Made by a program: the position numbers and the translations under genes
DNA from: Halarchaeum rubridurum
GTDB lineage: Archaea > Halobacteriota > Halobacteria > Halobacteriales > Halobacteriaceae
NCBI RefSeq assembly: GCF_014647115.1
Contig: NZ_BMOO01000001.1
Location: 62,001-126,000 of the forward strand
DNA length: 64,000 bases
Reading direction: 5' to 3'
In this document: positions 33,767 through 43,244 of the stretch, in pieces
Layout: each line of letters opens with the position of its first letter
Position numbering within the stretch: position 1 is the first letter of the stretch
The notes under the pieces: generated by a model
Database searches by the model: none
What the model was told of the DNA's origin: nothing
What the model saw: only the letters and a program-made list of their open reading frames with translations

Positions 33767-34690
33767 ATGTTCGTCGGACACGAGACGGTCGCGTTCGCCC
33801 TCGTGGCGCTCGCCGCCGCCCGCTACGGCCTCGGCCGCGAGCGCGCGCTCGCGCTCGGCGTCGCCGCCGGCTGTTTCGCCGCCGTCCCCGACGTCGACAT
33901 GGCGTACGCGCCCCTCGGGCTCCTCACCGTCCACAGCGCCGACGCGCTCGCCGCCGCGAACGCCTTCTGGGGCGCGAGCACCGAGGTCCATCGCGCCGTC
34001 ACGCACTCCCTCGTCGTCGCGCCGCTCGCCGCCGCCGTCTTCGCGCTCGCCGCCGCCCGGGACCGCCCCGTCCGCGTCGCCGCCGCCGCGGGCGCGCTCG
34101 CGCTCCCCGTCGGCGCGCTCGCCGTCTCCGGCGTCCTCGCAGGGGCCGTGATGGCGCTCTACGTCCTCGCGGGCGTCGCCATCGCGCTCCTCGCGCGCCG
34201 GCGTCTCGCCCTCGGCCCGCGTGCGCTGGCCGCGACGGCGCTCGTCGGCCTCCTCACGCACCCCTTCGGCGACCTCCTCACGGGGACGCCGCCGGAGTTC
34301 CTCTACCCGCTCCCGTGGCACCTCCTCGCCGCGCGCCCGACGCCGTTCGGCGACCCGACGCTCGACCTCCTCGCGGCGTTCGCGCTCGAACTCGCCTGCC
34401 TCTGGGCGGGCGTCTACGCCTACCACCGCGTCACGGCGACGCCGCTGCGCGAGCACCTCCACGGCCGGGCCGCCGCCGGGGCCGCGTACGCGCTCGCCGC
34501 GCTCGTCATCACGCCGCCGACGCTCGACGTCTCCTACCACTTCGTCTTCAGCGTCGTCGCCGTCGGCGCGGTCGGCGTCGTCGAACCGACGAAGCGCCGC
34601 CTCCCCGACCTCCCGAGCGCCGCCGTCACCGGCCTCGCGGCCGTCACCGTCGCCGGCGTCGGCTACACGCTCGCCTATCTCCTCCTCTGA
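33767..34690 (+). CDS. Membrane-bound metal-dependent hydrolase, YdjM/DUF457 family
   Basis: 307 residues with about seven to eight transmembrane segments. FVGHETVAFALVAL at the N-terminus, GCFAAVPDVDM (about residues 35-50) and VHRAVTHSLVVAP carry the conserved H/D residues of the family, together with HPFGDLLTG later. Related to LexA-regulated YdjM of E. coli; the substrate is likely a phospholipid or sugar ester. First of three adjacent membrane genes in the same direction. Confidence 0.82.
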   Translation: MFVGHETVAFALVALAAARYGLGRERALALGVAAGCFAAVPDVDMAYAPLGLLTVHSADALAAANAFWGASTEVHRAVTHSLVVAPLAAAVFALAAARDRPVRVAAAAGALALPVGALAVSGVLAGAVMALYVLAGVAIALLARRRLALGPRALAATALVGLLTHPFGDLLTGTPPEFLYPLPWHLLAARPTPFGDPTLDLLAAFALELACLWAGVYAYHRVTATPLREHLHGRAAAGAAYALAALVITPPTLDVSYHFVFSVVAVGAVGVVEPTKRRLPDLPSAAVTGLAAVTVAGVGYTLAYLLL

Positions 34691-34742
34691 GCGGGCCCAC
34701 CCGACACTTTTGTAACACGGCCCCGCGAAGCGTCGCCGAACC

Positions 34743-35375
34743 ATGGACGGGAAGCGACTCGGTCGAGTGTTGGAGACCGAGCGGACGAACGCCGCGCTCT
34801 CGTGGGCGCTCGTCGCGCTCGTCGTCGCCGTCGCCGGCGCGAGCGTCTGGGAGGGGGACGTCACGTGGAGCGCGTTCTGCGCGGGCGTCGCGGCGCTTGC
34901 CGTCGTCCCGCCGGTCGCCTATCGGAGCCACCGCGTGATGCTCCCCTGGGAGGTGCTCGTCGTCGCGTTCCTCCCCGTCCTCGGGCACGCGCTCGCCACG
35001 TGGTGGCTGACGAGCGCCATCGCCACCTACCTCTCCGTGGCCGCGCTCGCGCTCGTCCTCGTCGTCGAACTCGACGTCTTCACCGCCGTCCGCATGACCG
35101 ACCGCGTCGCCGCGTTCGTCGTCGTCGTCGCCACGATGGCGCTCGCGGGCCTCTGGGCGCTCACACAGTGGCTCAGCGACGTCTACCTCGGGACGACGCT
35201 CGTCTACGTCGCCCGCCCCGTCACACCCGCCGTCGACGCCGCCTCACTCAGCGCGCTCATGTGGGACTTCATCGCCGCGACCGCCTGCGGCGTCGTCGGC
35301 GCGGGTCTCTTCGTCCTCTACTTCCAGCGCCGCGTCCGCGCCGACGAACGCGTCCCCGCGGAGGTGGCCGAATGA
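34743..35375 (+). CDS. Uncharacterised six-helix membrane protein
   Basis: 210 residues with six predicted helices: ALSWALVALVVAVAG, WSAFCAGVAALAVVPPVAY, VMLPWEVLVVAFLPVL, YLSVAALALVLVVEL, AAFVVVVATMALAGLWALTQW and FIAATACGVVGAGLFVLYF. No conserved family motif recognised. Its end overlaps the start of the next gene by 4 bp (ATGA), so the two are co-translated and probably act together. ATG at 34743. Confidence 0.75.
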   Translation: MDGKRLGRVLETERTNAALSWALVALVVAVAGASVWEGDVTWSAFCAGVAALAVVPPVAYRSHRVMLPWEVLVVAFLPVLGHALATWWLTSAIATYLSVAALALVLVVELDVFTAVRMTDRVAAFVVVVATMALAGLWALTQWLSDVYLGTTLVYVARPVTPAVDAASLSALMWDFIAATACGVVGAGLFVLYFQRRVRADERVPAEVAE

Positions 35376-36028
35376 GGGTCCGCGACCGCCTCGGCATCTC
35401 GAAGCGCCGGCAGACCCAACTCGCCCGCGTCCTCCAGCTCTGCCTGGTGGGGTTCGTCTTCGTCGGCCTCTACGAGGGGCAAGTCGGCGTCGTCGTCAAC
35501 GCCGCCGTCGGCCTCGGCGTCTCGTACCTCCCCGCGGTCCTCGAACGCGACTACGGCGTCCCGATGGACCCCGCGCTCGTCCTCTGGGTGACGCTCGCCG
35601 TCTTCCTCCACGCCCTCGGTACCGTCGGTATCCCGGGCACCGGCTCGTTCTACAAGAACGTCTGGTGGTGGGACCACCTCACGCACACCCTCTCCTCCTC
35701 CGTCGTCGCCGCCGCCGGCTACGCCGCCGTCCGCGCCATCGACGAGCACACGGAGGCCGTCTACTTCCCGCCCGCGTTCCTCTTCGCCCTCCTCTTCGTC
35801 ATCACGCTCGCCTTCGGCGTCTTCTGGGAGGTCATCGAGTTCGCCATCTCCGAGGTCGCCGCGCTCGCTGGCATGACGAGCATCCTCACCCAGTACGGCG
35901 TCACCGACACAATGCTCGACCTCCTCTTCGACACCGCGGGCGCGCTCGTCGTCGCCGTCGGCGGCACGACGTATCTCTCCGGCGTCGTCGACACGCTCGC
36001 CGCGCGCCTCGACGCCCGCGAGGAGTGA
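35372..36028 (+). CDS. Uncharacterised membrane protein, DUF2238-like
   Basis: 218 residues with about six helices. The segment WWWDHLTHTLSSSVVAAAGYAA and later FGVFWEVIEFAISEVA and TQYGVTDTMLDLLFDTAGAL resemble the conserved D-xx-H and E-xx-E positions of the DUF2238/YjdF type, which suggests a metal or lipid-linked role. It starts at an ATG overlapping the previous stop, so it is coupled to the six-helix protein. Followed by dodecin after 41 nt. Confidence 0.72.
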   Translation: MRVRDRLGISKRRQTQLARVLQLCLVGFVFVGLYEGQVGVVVNAAVGLGVSYLPAVLERDYGVPMDPALVLWVTLAVFLHALGTVGIPGTGSFYKNVWWWDHLTHTLSSSVVAAAGYAAVRAIDEHTEAVYFPPAFLFALLFVITLAFGVFWEVIEFAISEVAALAGMTSILTQYGVTDTMLDLLFDTAGALVVAVGGTTYLSGVVDTLAARLDAREE

Positions 36029-36040
36029 GCGGCGGCCACG

Positions 36041-36046
36041 TTTAAG
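36041..36046 (+). promoter_or_regulatory. TATA-like box for dodecin
   Basis: TTTAAG, ending 23 nt before the dodecin ATG. Confidence 0.5.
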
Positions 36047-36069
36047 ACCGCCGGGGATGAAGAACCGGT

Positions 36070-36270
36070 ATGGTCTACAAGAAGATCGACCTCGTCGGGA
36101 CCAGCACCGAGAGCTTCGACGACGCCGTCGACGACGCGCTCGACCGAGCCGAGGAGACCCTCGACAACGTCTCGTGGGCCGAAGTCGTCGAACAGCGCGT
36201 CGGCATCGAGGGCCGCGACGACCGACAGTACCAGGTCGAAGTCGAAGTCGCGTTCGGCCTCGACGACTGA
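36070..36270 (+). CDS. Dodecin (flavin storage protein)
   Basis: 66 residues, the normal dodecin length. [47 protein letters not shown] matches the dodecin fold, with W36 as the aromatic residue that stacks on riboflavin in the haloarchaeal dodecamer. Halobacterium dodecin binds riboflavin and lumichrome. Own promoter, and a poly-T tract lies 15 nt after its stop. Confidence 0.95.
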   Translation: MVYKKIDLVGTSTESFDDAVDDALDRAEETLDNVSWAEVVEQRVGIEGRDDRQYQVEVEVAFGLDD

Positions 36271-36284
36271 CGCACCAGCGGCCG

Positions 36285-36289
36285 TTTTT
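36285..36289 (+). terminator. Poly-T stretch after dodecin
   Basis: TTTTT in a GC-rich context 15 nt after the stop codon. The spacer to 36581 (311 nt) holds no gene; it contains the hairpin repeats. Confidence 0.4.
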
Positions 36290-36319
36290 CGCCGCCGACG
36301 TGAGCCGACGAGGAGCACG

Positions 36320-36388
36320 CCCACGGGTCGTGCCTCCCCTTCGTCGTTTCGTAGTTCCTCGCTAGCGCTCAGAACTGCGCTGCTCACG
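36320..36388 (+). repeat. Diverged copy of the hairpin repeat
   Basis: CCCACGGGTCGTGCCTCCC then GTAGTTCCTCGCTAGCGCTC and AGAACTGCGC align with the 67-bp units downstream, with several changed bases that also weaken the stem. Confidence 0.55.
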
Positions 36389-36444
36389 CCGCACTCCGCT
36401 CAGCGTTCGCGTCGTTCGTTGGCCCTCACGTCCGTTCGGCCCCA

Positions 36445-36578
36445 CGCATTACTCACGGGTCGTACCTCCCCGCTCGCCCTTCCGTGGTTCCTCGCTGGCG
36501 CTCGGAACCACCGCATTACTCACGGGTCGTACCTCCCCGCTCGCCCTTCCGTGGTTCCTCGCTGGCGCTCGGAACCAC
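36445..36578 (+). repeat. 67-bp tandem repeat, two identical copies with an internal hairpin
   Basis: Copies at 36445-36511 and 36512-36578 are identical and a third starts just after. Each has GTGGTTCC and GGAACCAC as an 8-bp stem over TCGCTGGCGCTC. The repeats lie between the convergent dodecin and hypothetical genes, where a bidirectional transcript end would form. Confidence 0.9.
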
Positions 36579-36581
36579 GCA

Positions 36582-37220
36582 TTACTCGAACCCCCGCCCT
36601 CCGCTCACGTAGTCGGGGCGCGTCGGCGGCTCCGCCTCGTCGCCCCCCTCCAAGACCGGGAGGTCGAGGATGCGGTAGTAGGCGCGATAGGCCCGCGCGA
36701 CCGTCGTCGTGACGGCGCGGACGGCGTCGTCGAAGTCCTCGGCGTCGAAGCGTCCGCCGGGGAAGAGTCGGCGATGGACGTAGAAGTCCGCGAGCGCGCC
36801 GTTGCGCGTGTAGTGGGGTTCGTAGACCGCGTCGACCGTCTCGCACTCCGCCTCGATGGTCTCGACGGCCTCGCGCATCCCTTCGGCCTCGTCGACGACA
36901 GCGCGCGCCGCGACGTGGCGCTCCGGCTCGTCACCCTCATCGTACGCAACGTCGCGCGACGCGTACTCCTCCACGTCGGCCTCGCCGAGCTCGAAGGCGA
37001 GCGCCTGCACGGGCGAGTGGTGCGAGGTGACGTAGAGGTACTCGCCGTTCGGCGGGCCGTAGACCAGGAAGGGCTCGTCGTCGGCGGTCGTGAAGCGATA
37101 GCCGCGACACTCCGCGCCGTGGCGGTCCGTGAACGACTCTAAGGTGCCCTCGTGGGTGTGGCGGGCGGCCTCGGCGTAGCCCGCGACGGTCCCCAGGGCG
37201 TCCGCGCGCGTGTTGGGCAT
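36582..37220 (-). CDS. Uncharacterised conserved haloarchaeal protein
   Basis: 212 residues, acidic, mainly alpha/beta. Two-part look: N-terminal 75 residues with strands (RGYRFTTADDEPFLVYGPPNGEYLYVTSH), then a helical region (ESPERHVAARAVVDE) and a C-terminal helical segment FDDAVRAVTTTVARAYRAYYRI. No catalytic motif recognised. Probably cytosolic. It is convergent with the dodecin region and divergent-free upstream of the HesB gene on the same strand. ATG at 37220. Confidence 0.7.
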   Translation of the reverse strand: MPNTRADALGTVAGYAEAARHTHEGTLESFTDRHGAECRGYRFTTADDEPFLVYGPPNGEYLYVTSHHSPVQALAFELGEADVEEYASRDVAYDEGDEPERHVAARAVVDEAEGMREAVETIEAECETVDAVYEPHYTRNGALADFYVHRRLFPGGRFDAEDFDDAVRAVTTTVARAYRAYYRILDLPVLEGGDEAEPPTRPDYVSGGRGFE

Positions 37221-37247
37221 ACCCCCGGAAGGGGGAGCGCGCCTAAA

Positions 37248-37613
37248 TCAGGTACGGAAGGATTCGCCGCAGCCGCACTCGGCCTCGACGTTCGGGTTCG
37301 TGACGTCGAAGCCGGCGGCTTGCAGGCCGCTCTCGTAGTCGAGTTCGCTGCCGGCGATGTACTGCTCGCTCGCCGGGTCGACGAAGACGCGCAGCCCGTG
37401 GGACTCGACGATGGTGTCGTCCTCCTCGGGGGCGTCGTCGAAGCGCATCCCGTAGGAGAGACCTGCGCAGCCGCCCTGCTGGACGAAGAGGCGGAGGCCC
37501 GCGACGTCCGTGTCCAGCCCCTCGCCGTCGAGCAGCGAGAGGGCCTGCTCGGCGGCGTCCTCCGTCACGCGAACCGTCTCGGACGGTGACCCGCTGTCGG
37601 CAGTCGTGCTCAT
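37248..37613 (-). CDS. HesB/IscA-family iron-sulfur cluster assembly protein
   Basis: 121 residues. The three family cysteines are all present: C49 in QQGGCAGLSYGM and C113, C115 in ECGCGESF at the C-terminus. Delivers or scaffolds Fe-S clusters, for example for the SdhB-type proteins. A disordered 15-residue N-terminal extension precedes the fold. ATG at 37613. Same strand as the 212-residue protein, 28 nt apart. Confidence 0.93.
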   Translation of the reverse strand: MSTTADSGSPSETVRVTEDAAEQALSLLDGEGLDTDVAGLRLFVQQGGCAGLSYGMRFDDAPEEDDTIVESHGLRVFVDPASEQYIAGSELDYESGLQAAGFDVTNPNVEAECGCGESFRT

Positions 37614-37742
37614 ACCCGTGGCAACGTCGCCCAGATGGTTAACTGTGGCGTCGGGGTGGGCCATCCGCCGGTACCCCGGACGGGACCCGGAAACCGGCGC
37701 GCCACGCGGAAGCCGCGACCCCCGACGGATTGCGCGAGGGCC

Positions 37743-39470
37743 TCACGACCGCCGGACCCGCCCGGCGTCGCGCGCGTCGACCGGCGTCGTCTCGGGGAGC
37801 CAGAGTCTGACGGTCGTCCCGTCGGCCGTCGCGTCGAACGTGACCTCGCCGCCGAGGCGTCGCAGACACCAGAGCACTATCCACAATCCGAGCCCGCTGC
37901 CGTGTTCGAGGTCGCTCTCCGTCCCGCTCGTCAGCACCTCGATTTCGGCCTCCGGAATACCCGGTCCCTCGTCGCGCACCGCGACCACGACCGCGTACTC
38001 GTCGCCGTCGGCGACCGACGCGTCGATTTCGACGGCCGGGTCCGGTTCGTTCGCGTGCTCGACGGCGTTCTCGACGACGTTTTCGAGCGCGAAGGCGAGG
38101 TGTCGGCGGTCGGTCGTGACGTCGAGGCCATCGGGGACGCGGGCCGCGAGCGCCGCGCGCGCGTCGAACTCTTCGACGACGCCCGTGACGACGTCGTCGA
38201 CGGCGACGGTGCTCACGTCGAGGTCGCTACTCCGGAGACGGTCGAAGCGTCGGGCCTTCTCGCCGATGTCGGCCAGCGCCTCGCTGCTCTCGCGGGCGTT
38301 CGCGGCGAGCGTCCGGACCTTGGGGTTCTCGGCCTCGTCCTCGATGACGGCGGTCGAGCCGAGGACGGTCGTCAGCTTGTTCCGGAGGTTGTGCCGGAGG
38401 ACGCGGTTGAACACCTCCAGGCGCTGTTCGTTCTCGTGTTGGGCCGTGACGTCGCGGAACAACAGCGTGTGGCCGACGACGGTGTCGCCGGAGACGAGCG
38501 GGGAGCGGTGAACCGCGAAGACGTATCGGCGGTCGTCGGTCGTGACGTCTATCGAGCAGTCGTCGCCGTCGCGGAGCGCGTCGAGGTCGACGTCGAGGGC
38601 GTCCGCGGCGTCGCGGCCGACCGCGTTCGCCCCGTCGTCGAGGAAGACGTCGAGCGCGGCGGCGTTGGCGTCCACTATCCGGCCGGCGTCGTCGACGACC
38701 ACGACGGGGTCCGGGAGCGCGTCGATGGCCTGCTCGTCCGCGACGCGGCCGGCTTTCGGGCTCGCGTCGAACATCTGCTTGCCGACGAACGCGTACGCGT
38801 CGAGCGCCGCGTGCGGGAGCGAGAGCGGGACGGCCCAGATGAGCGTCGAGGCCGGCCCGAGGTCGAGTATCCACACGGCGAAACCGATGCCGACGGGGAC
38901 CGTGCTGAGCGCGACGGCGACCGCCTCGCTCCGGTAGAGCGGGCCGTAGCTCCGAATCGTCTCGACGAGCAAGTAGACGCCGACGGCCACGTACGCCATG
39001 TCGAGCGCGAAGACGGCGAGCGCGCCCGACTGGAGGGTGTAGTCGAGGGCGACGACGCCGAGGACGCGAACGAGGGCGAAGTCGCTCCAGAAGAGCCCGT
39101 GGTACGACGACGTGAGGAGGAGGAGGCTCCCGGCGAACGGCGGAACGGCGAGCGCGGCGAACGCGGACCAGCGGTTCGCACCGACGCGGCCGGTGTATTC
39201 GAGGGCGAACCCGAGGAAGAAGTAGCCGATCCACACGAACGCGAGGACGCTCATCACCTCGAAGGCGACGCGCCACGCGGGGACGGTGACGAGCATCCCG
39301 ACGCTGTAGGAGAGACAACCGAGCGACTGCGCGGCGAGCGTCGTGACGAACCAGTCGACGCTCGGCCGACCGCGGTGAGCGAGGAGGTACGCGGTGAGCA
39401 ACAGGAGGGAGAACGCCGCGGCGAACGACCCGACCGCGACGAGCGGAATCGACAGCGAGAGCGCGTTCAT
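37743..39470 (-). CDS. Sensor histidine kinase with N-terminal 7TM domain and PAS
   Basis: 575 residues. Seven hydrophobic helices (about 1-215) like the histidine-kinase 7TM sensor domain, a PAS domain (about 250-345), then a kinase core. Phospho-acceptor histidine lies in VLRHNLRNKLTTVLG (about residue 357), with N box ENVVENAVEHAN and G boxes DEGPGIPE and HGSGLGLW. The usual halo group HK with HTR-like H box. No receiver domain and no adjacent response regulator gene, so the partner is elsewhere. Location is the membrane. Signal not known. Confidence 0.88.
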   Translation of the reverse strand: MNALSLSIPLVAVGSFAAAFSLLLLTAYLLAHRGRPSVDWFVTTLAAQSLGCLSYSVGMLVTVPAWRVAFEVMSVLAFVWIGYFFLGFALEYTGRVGANRWSAFAALAVPPFAGSLLLLTSSYHGLFWSDFALVRVLGVVALDYTLQSGALAVFALDMAYVAVGVYLLVETIRSYGPLYRSEAVAVALSTVPVGIGFAVWILDLGPASTLIWAVPLSLPHAALDAYAFVGKQMFDASPKAGRVADEQAIDALPDPVVVVDDAGRIVDANAAALDVFLDDGANAVGRDAADALDVDLDALRDGDDCSIDVTTDDRRYVFAVHRSPLVSGDTVVGHTLLFRDVTAQHENEQRLEVFNRVLRHNLRNKLTTVLGSTAVIEDEAENPKVRTLAANARESSEALADIGEKARRFDRLRSSDLDVSTVAVDDVVTGVVEEFDARAALAARVPDGLDVTTDRRHLAFALENVVENAVEHANEPDPAVEIDASVADGDEYAVVVAVRDEGPGIPEAEIEVLTSGTESDLEHGSGLGLWIVLWCLRRLGGEVTFDATADGTTVRLWLPETTPVDARDAGRVRRS

Positions 39471-39648
39471 CGCGGACGGCCCGCCGACCGACCGGCCCTG
39501 GGTGTTCGCGTGGTCGTGGTCACACGTATCGACGTACGAGAGACCACCGACGAGGCGGGCATAAGCGTTCGGGGCGCGGCGGGACGGGAGCGGGGGGAGA
39601 GCCGGACGTCGGGACGCGAGCGGCCGTCCGCGCCGGACGCGTGCCGCG

Positions 39649-40932
39649 TCACTCCTCGTCCGCGAAGCGCGCGTCGACGCTGTTCGCGTGGCCCTCCAGC
39701 CCCTCCGCGTCCGCGAGCGTCGTCACCGTCTCGCGGAGGTCGGCGAGCGCGTCCCGGTCGAGGCGCTGGACGGTGCTCGCGCGGAGGAAGGTGTCGACGC
39801 TCAGCCCGCCCTTCACGCGCGCGCCGGCGTTCGTCGGGAGGACGTGGTTCGTCCCGGTCGCGTAGTCGCCCGCCGCGACGGGCGTGTACGGCCCGAGGAA
39901 GACGCTCCCGGCGTCGTCGATCCGGTCCAGAATCGCCTCGTCGTCGTCGGCCTGAATCGAGAGGTGTTCGGCCGCGTACTCCTCGGCGAACAACACGGCC
40001 TCGCTCATCGAGCGCGCATAGAAGACGCCGCTCGCCTCCGAGTCGAGCGCCGCCTCGATGACGTCCGCGCGCTCCCGGCCGTCGAGGCCGGCTTCGACGG
40101 CCTCGCTGACCGCCGCAGCGACGTCCGCGTCGTCCGTCACGGCGACGACGGACGCCTCCGGGTCGTGCTCGGCCTGCGCGAGCAGGTCCGCGGCGACGTA
40201 CTCGGGCTCGCAGGTGTCGTCCGCGAGGACGCAGACCTCGGAGGGGCCCGCGAGGAAGTCGATTTCGACGTCCCCGCGCACCTCCGCCTTCCCCGCCGTC
40301 ACCCACTTGTTCCCGGGGCCGACGATGAGCTGCGTGCGATCAACCGTCTCCGTCCCGTACGCGAGCGCGGCGATGGCCTGTGCGCCCCCCGCAGCGTACA
40401 CCCGGTCCGCGCCCGCCGCGTGGCAGGCCGCGAGCGTCACGGGGTGCATCTCCTCGGCGGGCGGCGTCGCCACCGCCACCTGCTCGACGCCCGCGACCTT
40501 CGCTGGCACGACCGTCATGACGACGCTGGAGGGGTAGGTCGCCGCCCCGCCCGGGGCGTACGCGCCGACGCGCTCCACCGGCCGGAACCGTCGCCCAAGT
40601 TCGCGACCGTCGACCGTCTCCGTCCAGTCCTCGGGGAGTTGGCGCTCGTGGAACTCCCGGACGTTCTCGATTGCCGTCTCGATTGCCGCGCGGACGTCGT
40701 CGTCTATCGACTCGTAGGCGCGCTCGGCCTGGTCCGTCACGTCGATGTTCCCGACCTCGACGCCGTCGAACTCGCTGGCGAACTCGCGCAGCGCGGCGTC
40801 GCCCTCCTCGCGGACGCGCGAGACGATTTCCCGGACGTCGTCGCGGACGGCGTCGACTCCGGCGTCGCGCTCGAACAGCGCGCGCCGTCGCGCCGGCCCG
40901 ATATCCGCGAGCGCCTCGGCTTCGATGGTCAT
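39649..40932 (-). CDS. hisD: Histidinol dehydrogenase
   Basis: Last two oxidation steps of histidine synthesis. 427 residues, normal length. [49 protein letters not shown] and [15 protein letters not shown] are HisD motifs; [11 protein letters not shown] and a late AEHLSIQ segment complete the metal/NAD site. A GTTTACC box on the minus strand sits about 25 nt before the ATG. Other his genes are not close, as in many haloarchaea. Confidence 0.96.
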   Translation of the reverse strand: MTIEAEALADIGPARRRALFERDAGVDAVRDDVREIVSRVREEGDAALREFASEFDGVEVGNIDVTDQAERAYESIDDDVRAAIETAIENVREFHERQLPEDWTETVDGRELGRRFRPVERVGAYAPGGAATYPSSVVMTVVPAKVAGVEQVAVATPPAEEMHPVTLAACHAAGADRVYAAGGAQAIAALAYGTETVDRTQLIVGPGNKWVTAGKAEVRGDVEIDFLAGPSEVCVLADDTCEPEYVAADLLAQAEHDPEASVVAVTDDADVAAAVSEAVEAGLDGRERADVIEAALDSEASGVFYARSMSEAVLFAEEYAAEHLSIQADDDEAILDRIDDAGSVFLGPYTPVAAGDYATGTNHVLPTNAGARVKGGLSVDTFLRASTVQRLDRDALADLRETVTTLADAEGLEGHANSVDARFADEE

Positions 40933-41054
40933 ACCGGATACGTCGAGGGGGCGGCGGTAAACCGTTACGCTACCGCCGAACGCGCGCGGCGGCGCGCGGG
41001 CTCGGGGTCGGCGGGCCGTCACTTTCTTCGGCTCGGCGGCCGCGCCAGCCCACC

Positions 41055-42497
41055 ATGGGAACGGCTGACGAGAGCGGGGGGACGAACGCCAACCGGGCCG
41101 GGGAGTCGCCGGCGCAGGTGGGCCGCCCCGAGACGGTGACGGACGAGACGACGGTGACGGAGGAGGGGACGGAACTCGAACGCTCGATCGGCCTCGCCGG
41201 CGGGGTGTCCATCGGCGTCGGGACGATGATCGGCGCCGGCATCTTCGTCTTCCCGGGGCTCGCCGCGGGGCGCGCCGGCCCGGCCGCCGCCGGGTCGTTC
41301 GCAATCGGCGCCGTCATCGCCCTGCTGGTCGCGCTCCCCGCCTCCGAGTTGGCGACCGCGATGCCGAAGTCGGGTGGGGGGTACTACTTCGTCTCGCGGG
41401 CGCTCGGCGCGCTCCCCGGCGCGGTCGTCGGCATCAGCATCTGGCTCGGCCTCGTCTTCGCCACCGCGTTCTACCTCGTCGGCTTCGGCAACTACGCCGC
41501 CGAGATGCTCCAGCAGGCCGGCATCGGCACCACGGTCGCCGGCGTCGGCGTCGTCACGCCGCTCGCGCTCGTCTTCGGCGTGCTCCTCACGCTCCTCAAC
41601 CTCGTCGGGACGGAGAACGCGGCGAAACTCCAGAACTACGTCGTCGGCCTCCTGCTCTCCATCCTCGTCGCTTTCCTCGGCTACGGCGGCCTCGACGCGC
41701 TCGGCGTCTTCGGGGCGCAGACGACGCCCGAGGCGTTCGCGCCGTTCGGCGTCGCGCCCGTCTTCACCACCGCGGCGCTCGTCTTCACGTCCTACCTCGG
41801 CTTCGCGCAGGTGGCGACCGTCGCCGGCGACATCAAGAACCCGGGGCGGAACCTCCCGCTGGCGATGGTCGGGAGCGTCCTCGTCGTCGGCGTGCTCTAC
41901 GTCGCCACCATCTTCGTGGCGACGAGCGCGATGGGGTCCGCGGCGCTCCGGGACGCCGGCGAGACCGCCATCGTCAACGTCGCCGACCAGTTCCTCGGCA
42001 CGGCCGGCGTCGTCGCCATCCTGCTCGCCGGCCTCCTCGCCACCGTCTCGTCCGCCAACGCCTCCATCCTCTCGACGTCGCGCGCCGTCTTCGCCGTCAG
42101 CAAGGACGCGCTCGTCCCGGCGTTCGCCAGCCGCGTGAACCTCGAATACGGGACGCCGCACGTCGCGCTGGCGATGGCGGGCGGGCCCGTGCTCGTCCTC
42201 GTCGCCCTCGGCGAGACCGAGGTGCTCGCCGAAGTCGCTTCCTTCCTCCACCTCGTCATGTACGGCCTGATGTGCGTCGCGCTCGTCGCCATGCGCCGGA
42301 ACGAGCCGGAGTGGTACGACCCGGACTTCCGCGTGCCAGCCTATCGGGTCGTCGCGGGCCTCGGCGCGCTCGCGAGCTTCGGCCTCATCGCCTTCATGCA
42401 ACCCGCCTCCCAGCTCATCGGCGTCGCCGTCATGCTCGCGGCCGCCGGATGGTACAAGTACTACGCGAGCGACGTGACGCTCAAGGGGGTGCTGTAG
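41055..42497 (+). CDS. APC-family amino-acid permease
   Basis: 480 residues: a polar N-terminus of about 45 residues, then twelve predicted helices. [23 protein letters not shown] (about residue 50) is the APC signature around helix 1; [18 protein letters not shown] and [22 protein letters not shown] are also diagnostic. The gene directly abuts the UspA gene (stop-start TAGATG), the usual pairing in haloarchaea. Substrate is unknown. It is likely secondary transport driven by sodium or protons. Confidence 0.9.
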   Translation: MGTADESGGTNANRAGESPAQVGRPETVTDETTVTEEGTELERSIGLAGGVSIGVGTMIGAGIFVFPGLAAGRAGPAAAGSFAIGAVIALLVALPASELATAMPKSGGGYYFVSRALGALPGAVVGISIWLGLVFATAFYLVGFGNYAAEMLQQAGIGTTVAGVGVVTPLALVFGVLLTLLNLVGTENAAKLQNYVVGLLLSILVAFLGYGGLDALGVFGAQTTPEAFAPFGVAPVFTTAALVFTSYLGFAQVATVAGDIKNPGRNLPLAMVGSVLVVGVLYVATIFVATSAMGSAALRDAGETAIVNVADQFLGTAGVVAILLAGLLATVSSANASILSTSRAVFAVSKDALVPAFASRVNLEYGTPHVALAMAGGPVLVLVALGETEVLAEVASFLHLVMYGLMCVALVAMRRNEPEWYDPDFRVPAYRVVAGLGALASFGLIAFMQPASQLIGVAVMLAAAGWYKYYASDVTLKGVL

Positions 42498-43244
42498 ATG
42501 AGCGACACCGACACCGCGGACGACCTCGCGATTCGCGAACCGCCGACGGTGCTCGTGCCCGTCGAAGTGCTCGAAGGGGAGTCGATCAGCGAGTCGCTCG
42601 CGGCGTTCCTCGCGCCCGCGCGCGTCGTCGTCCTCGGCTACCACGTCCTCCCCGAGCAGACGCCGACGGAGCAGGCGAGCATGCAGTTCGAGGACCGCGC
42701 GCGGGAGGCCGTCGCGGACCTCGCGGCCGTCTTCGAGGGCGCGGGCGGCGGCGTCGAAACGCGCGTCGCGTTCACCCACGACCGCGAGCAGACCGTTGAG
42801 CGCGTCGCGAGCGAGGTCGGCGCGACGGCCGTCCTCCTCCCGAACCCCGTCGGGGCGGTCTCGGACGTCCTCGTTCCGTTCCGCGGCGCAATCGACCGCG
42901 ACCGTCTCGCGGACCTCGTCGCCACGCTCCTCGCCGAGGGCGACGGGACGGTGACGCTCTGGGGCATCGAGCGCGAGGGGTTCGACGCCGCCGGGACCGT
43001 CGAGCACGCCCGCGAGAGCCTCCGCGAGCGCGGCCTCGACGCCGCACGCATCGCGAGCGAGACCAGCGCCGCCGAGTCGCCAATCCACGACATCGCGGTG
43101 CGCTCCGCCGACTTCGACGTCATCGTCATGGGCGAGGGCGAGGAGTCGCTCTGGGCCGCACTCCTCGGCGACGACCCCGAGCGCGTCGCCGAGAACGCGG
43201 TCGCGCCCGTGCTCGTCGTGCGCGAACGCGAGGACGGCGCGTAG
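42498..43244 (+). CDS. Universal stress protein (UspA family) paired with the permease
   Basis: 248 residues, longer than a single Usp domain. The first half has TVLVPVEVLEGESISESLAAFL and the second ends VIVMGEGEESLWAALLGDDPERVAENAVAPVLVVRERE, which includes a nucleotide-binding-like glycine region. Translation likely follows the permease stop directly, so it probably regulates transport. Nucleotide binding is inferred from the family. Confidence 0.87.
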   Translation: MSDTDTADDLAIREPPTVLVPVEVLEGESISESLAAFLAPARVVVLGYHVLPEQTPTEQASMQFEDRAREAVADLAAVFEGAGGGVETRVAFTHDREQTVERVASEVGATAVLLPNPVGAVSDVLVPFRGAIDRDRLADLVATLLAEGDGTVTLWGIEREGFDAAGTVEHARESLRERGLDAARIASETSAAESPIHDIAVRSADFDVIVMGEGEESLWAALLGDDPERVAENAVAPVLVVREREDGA

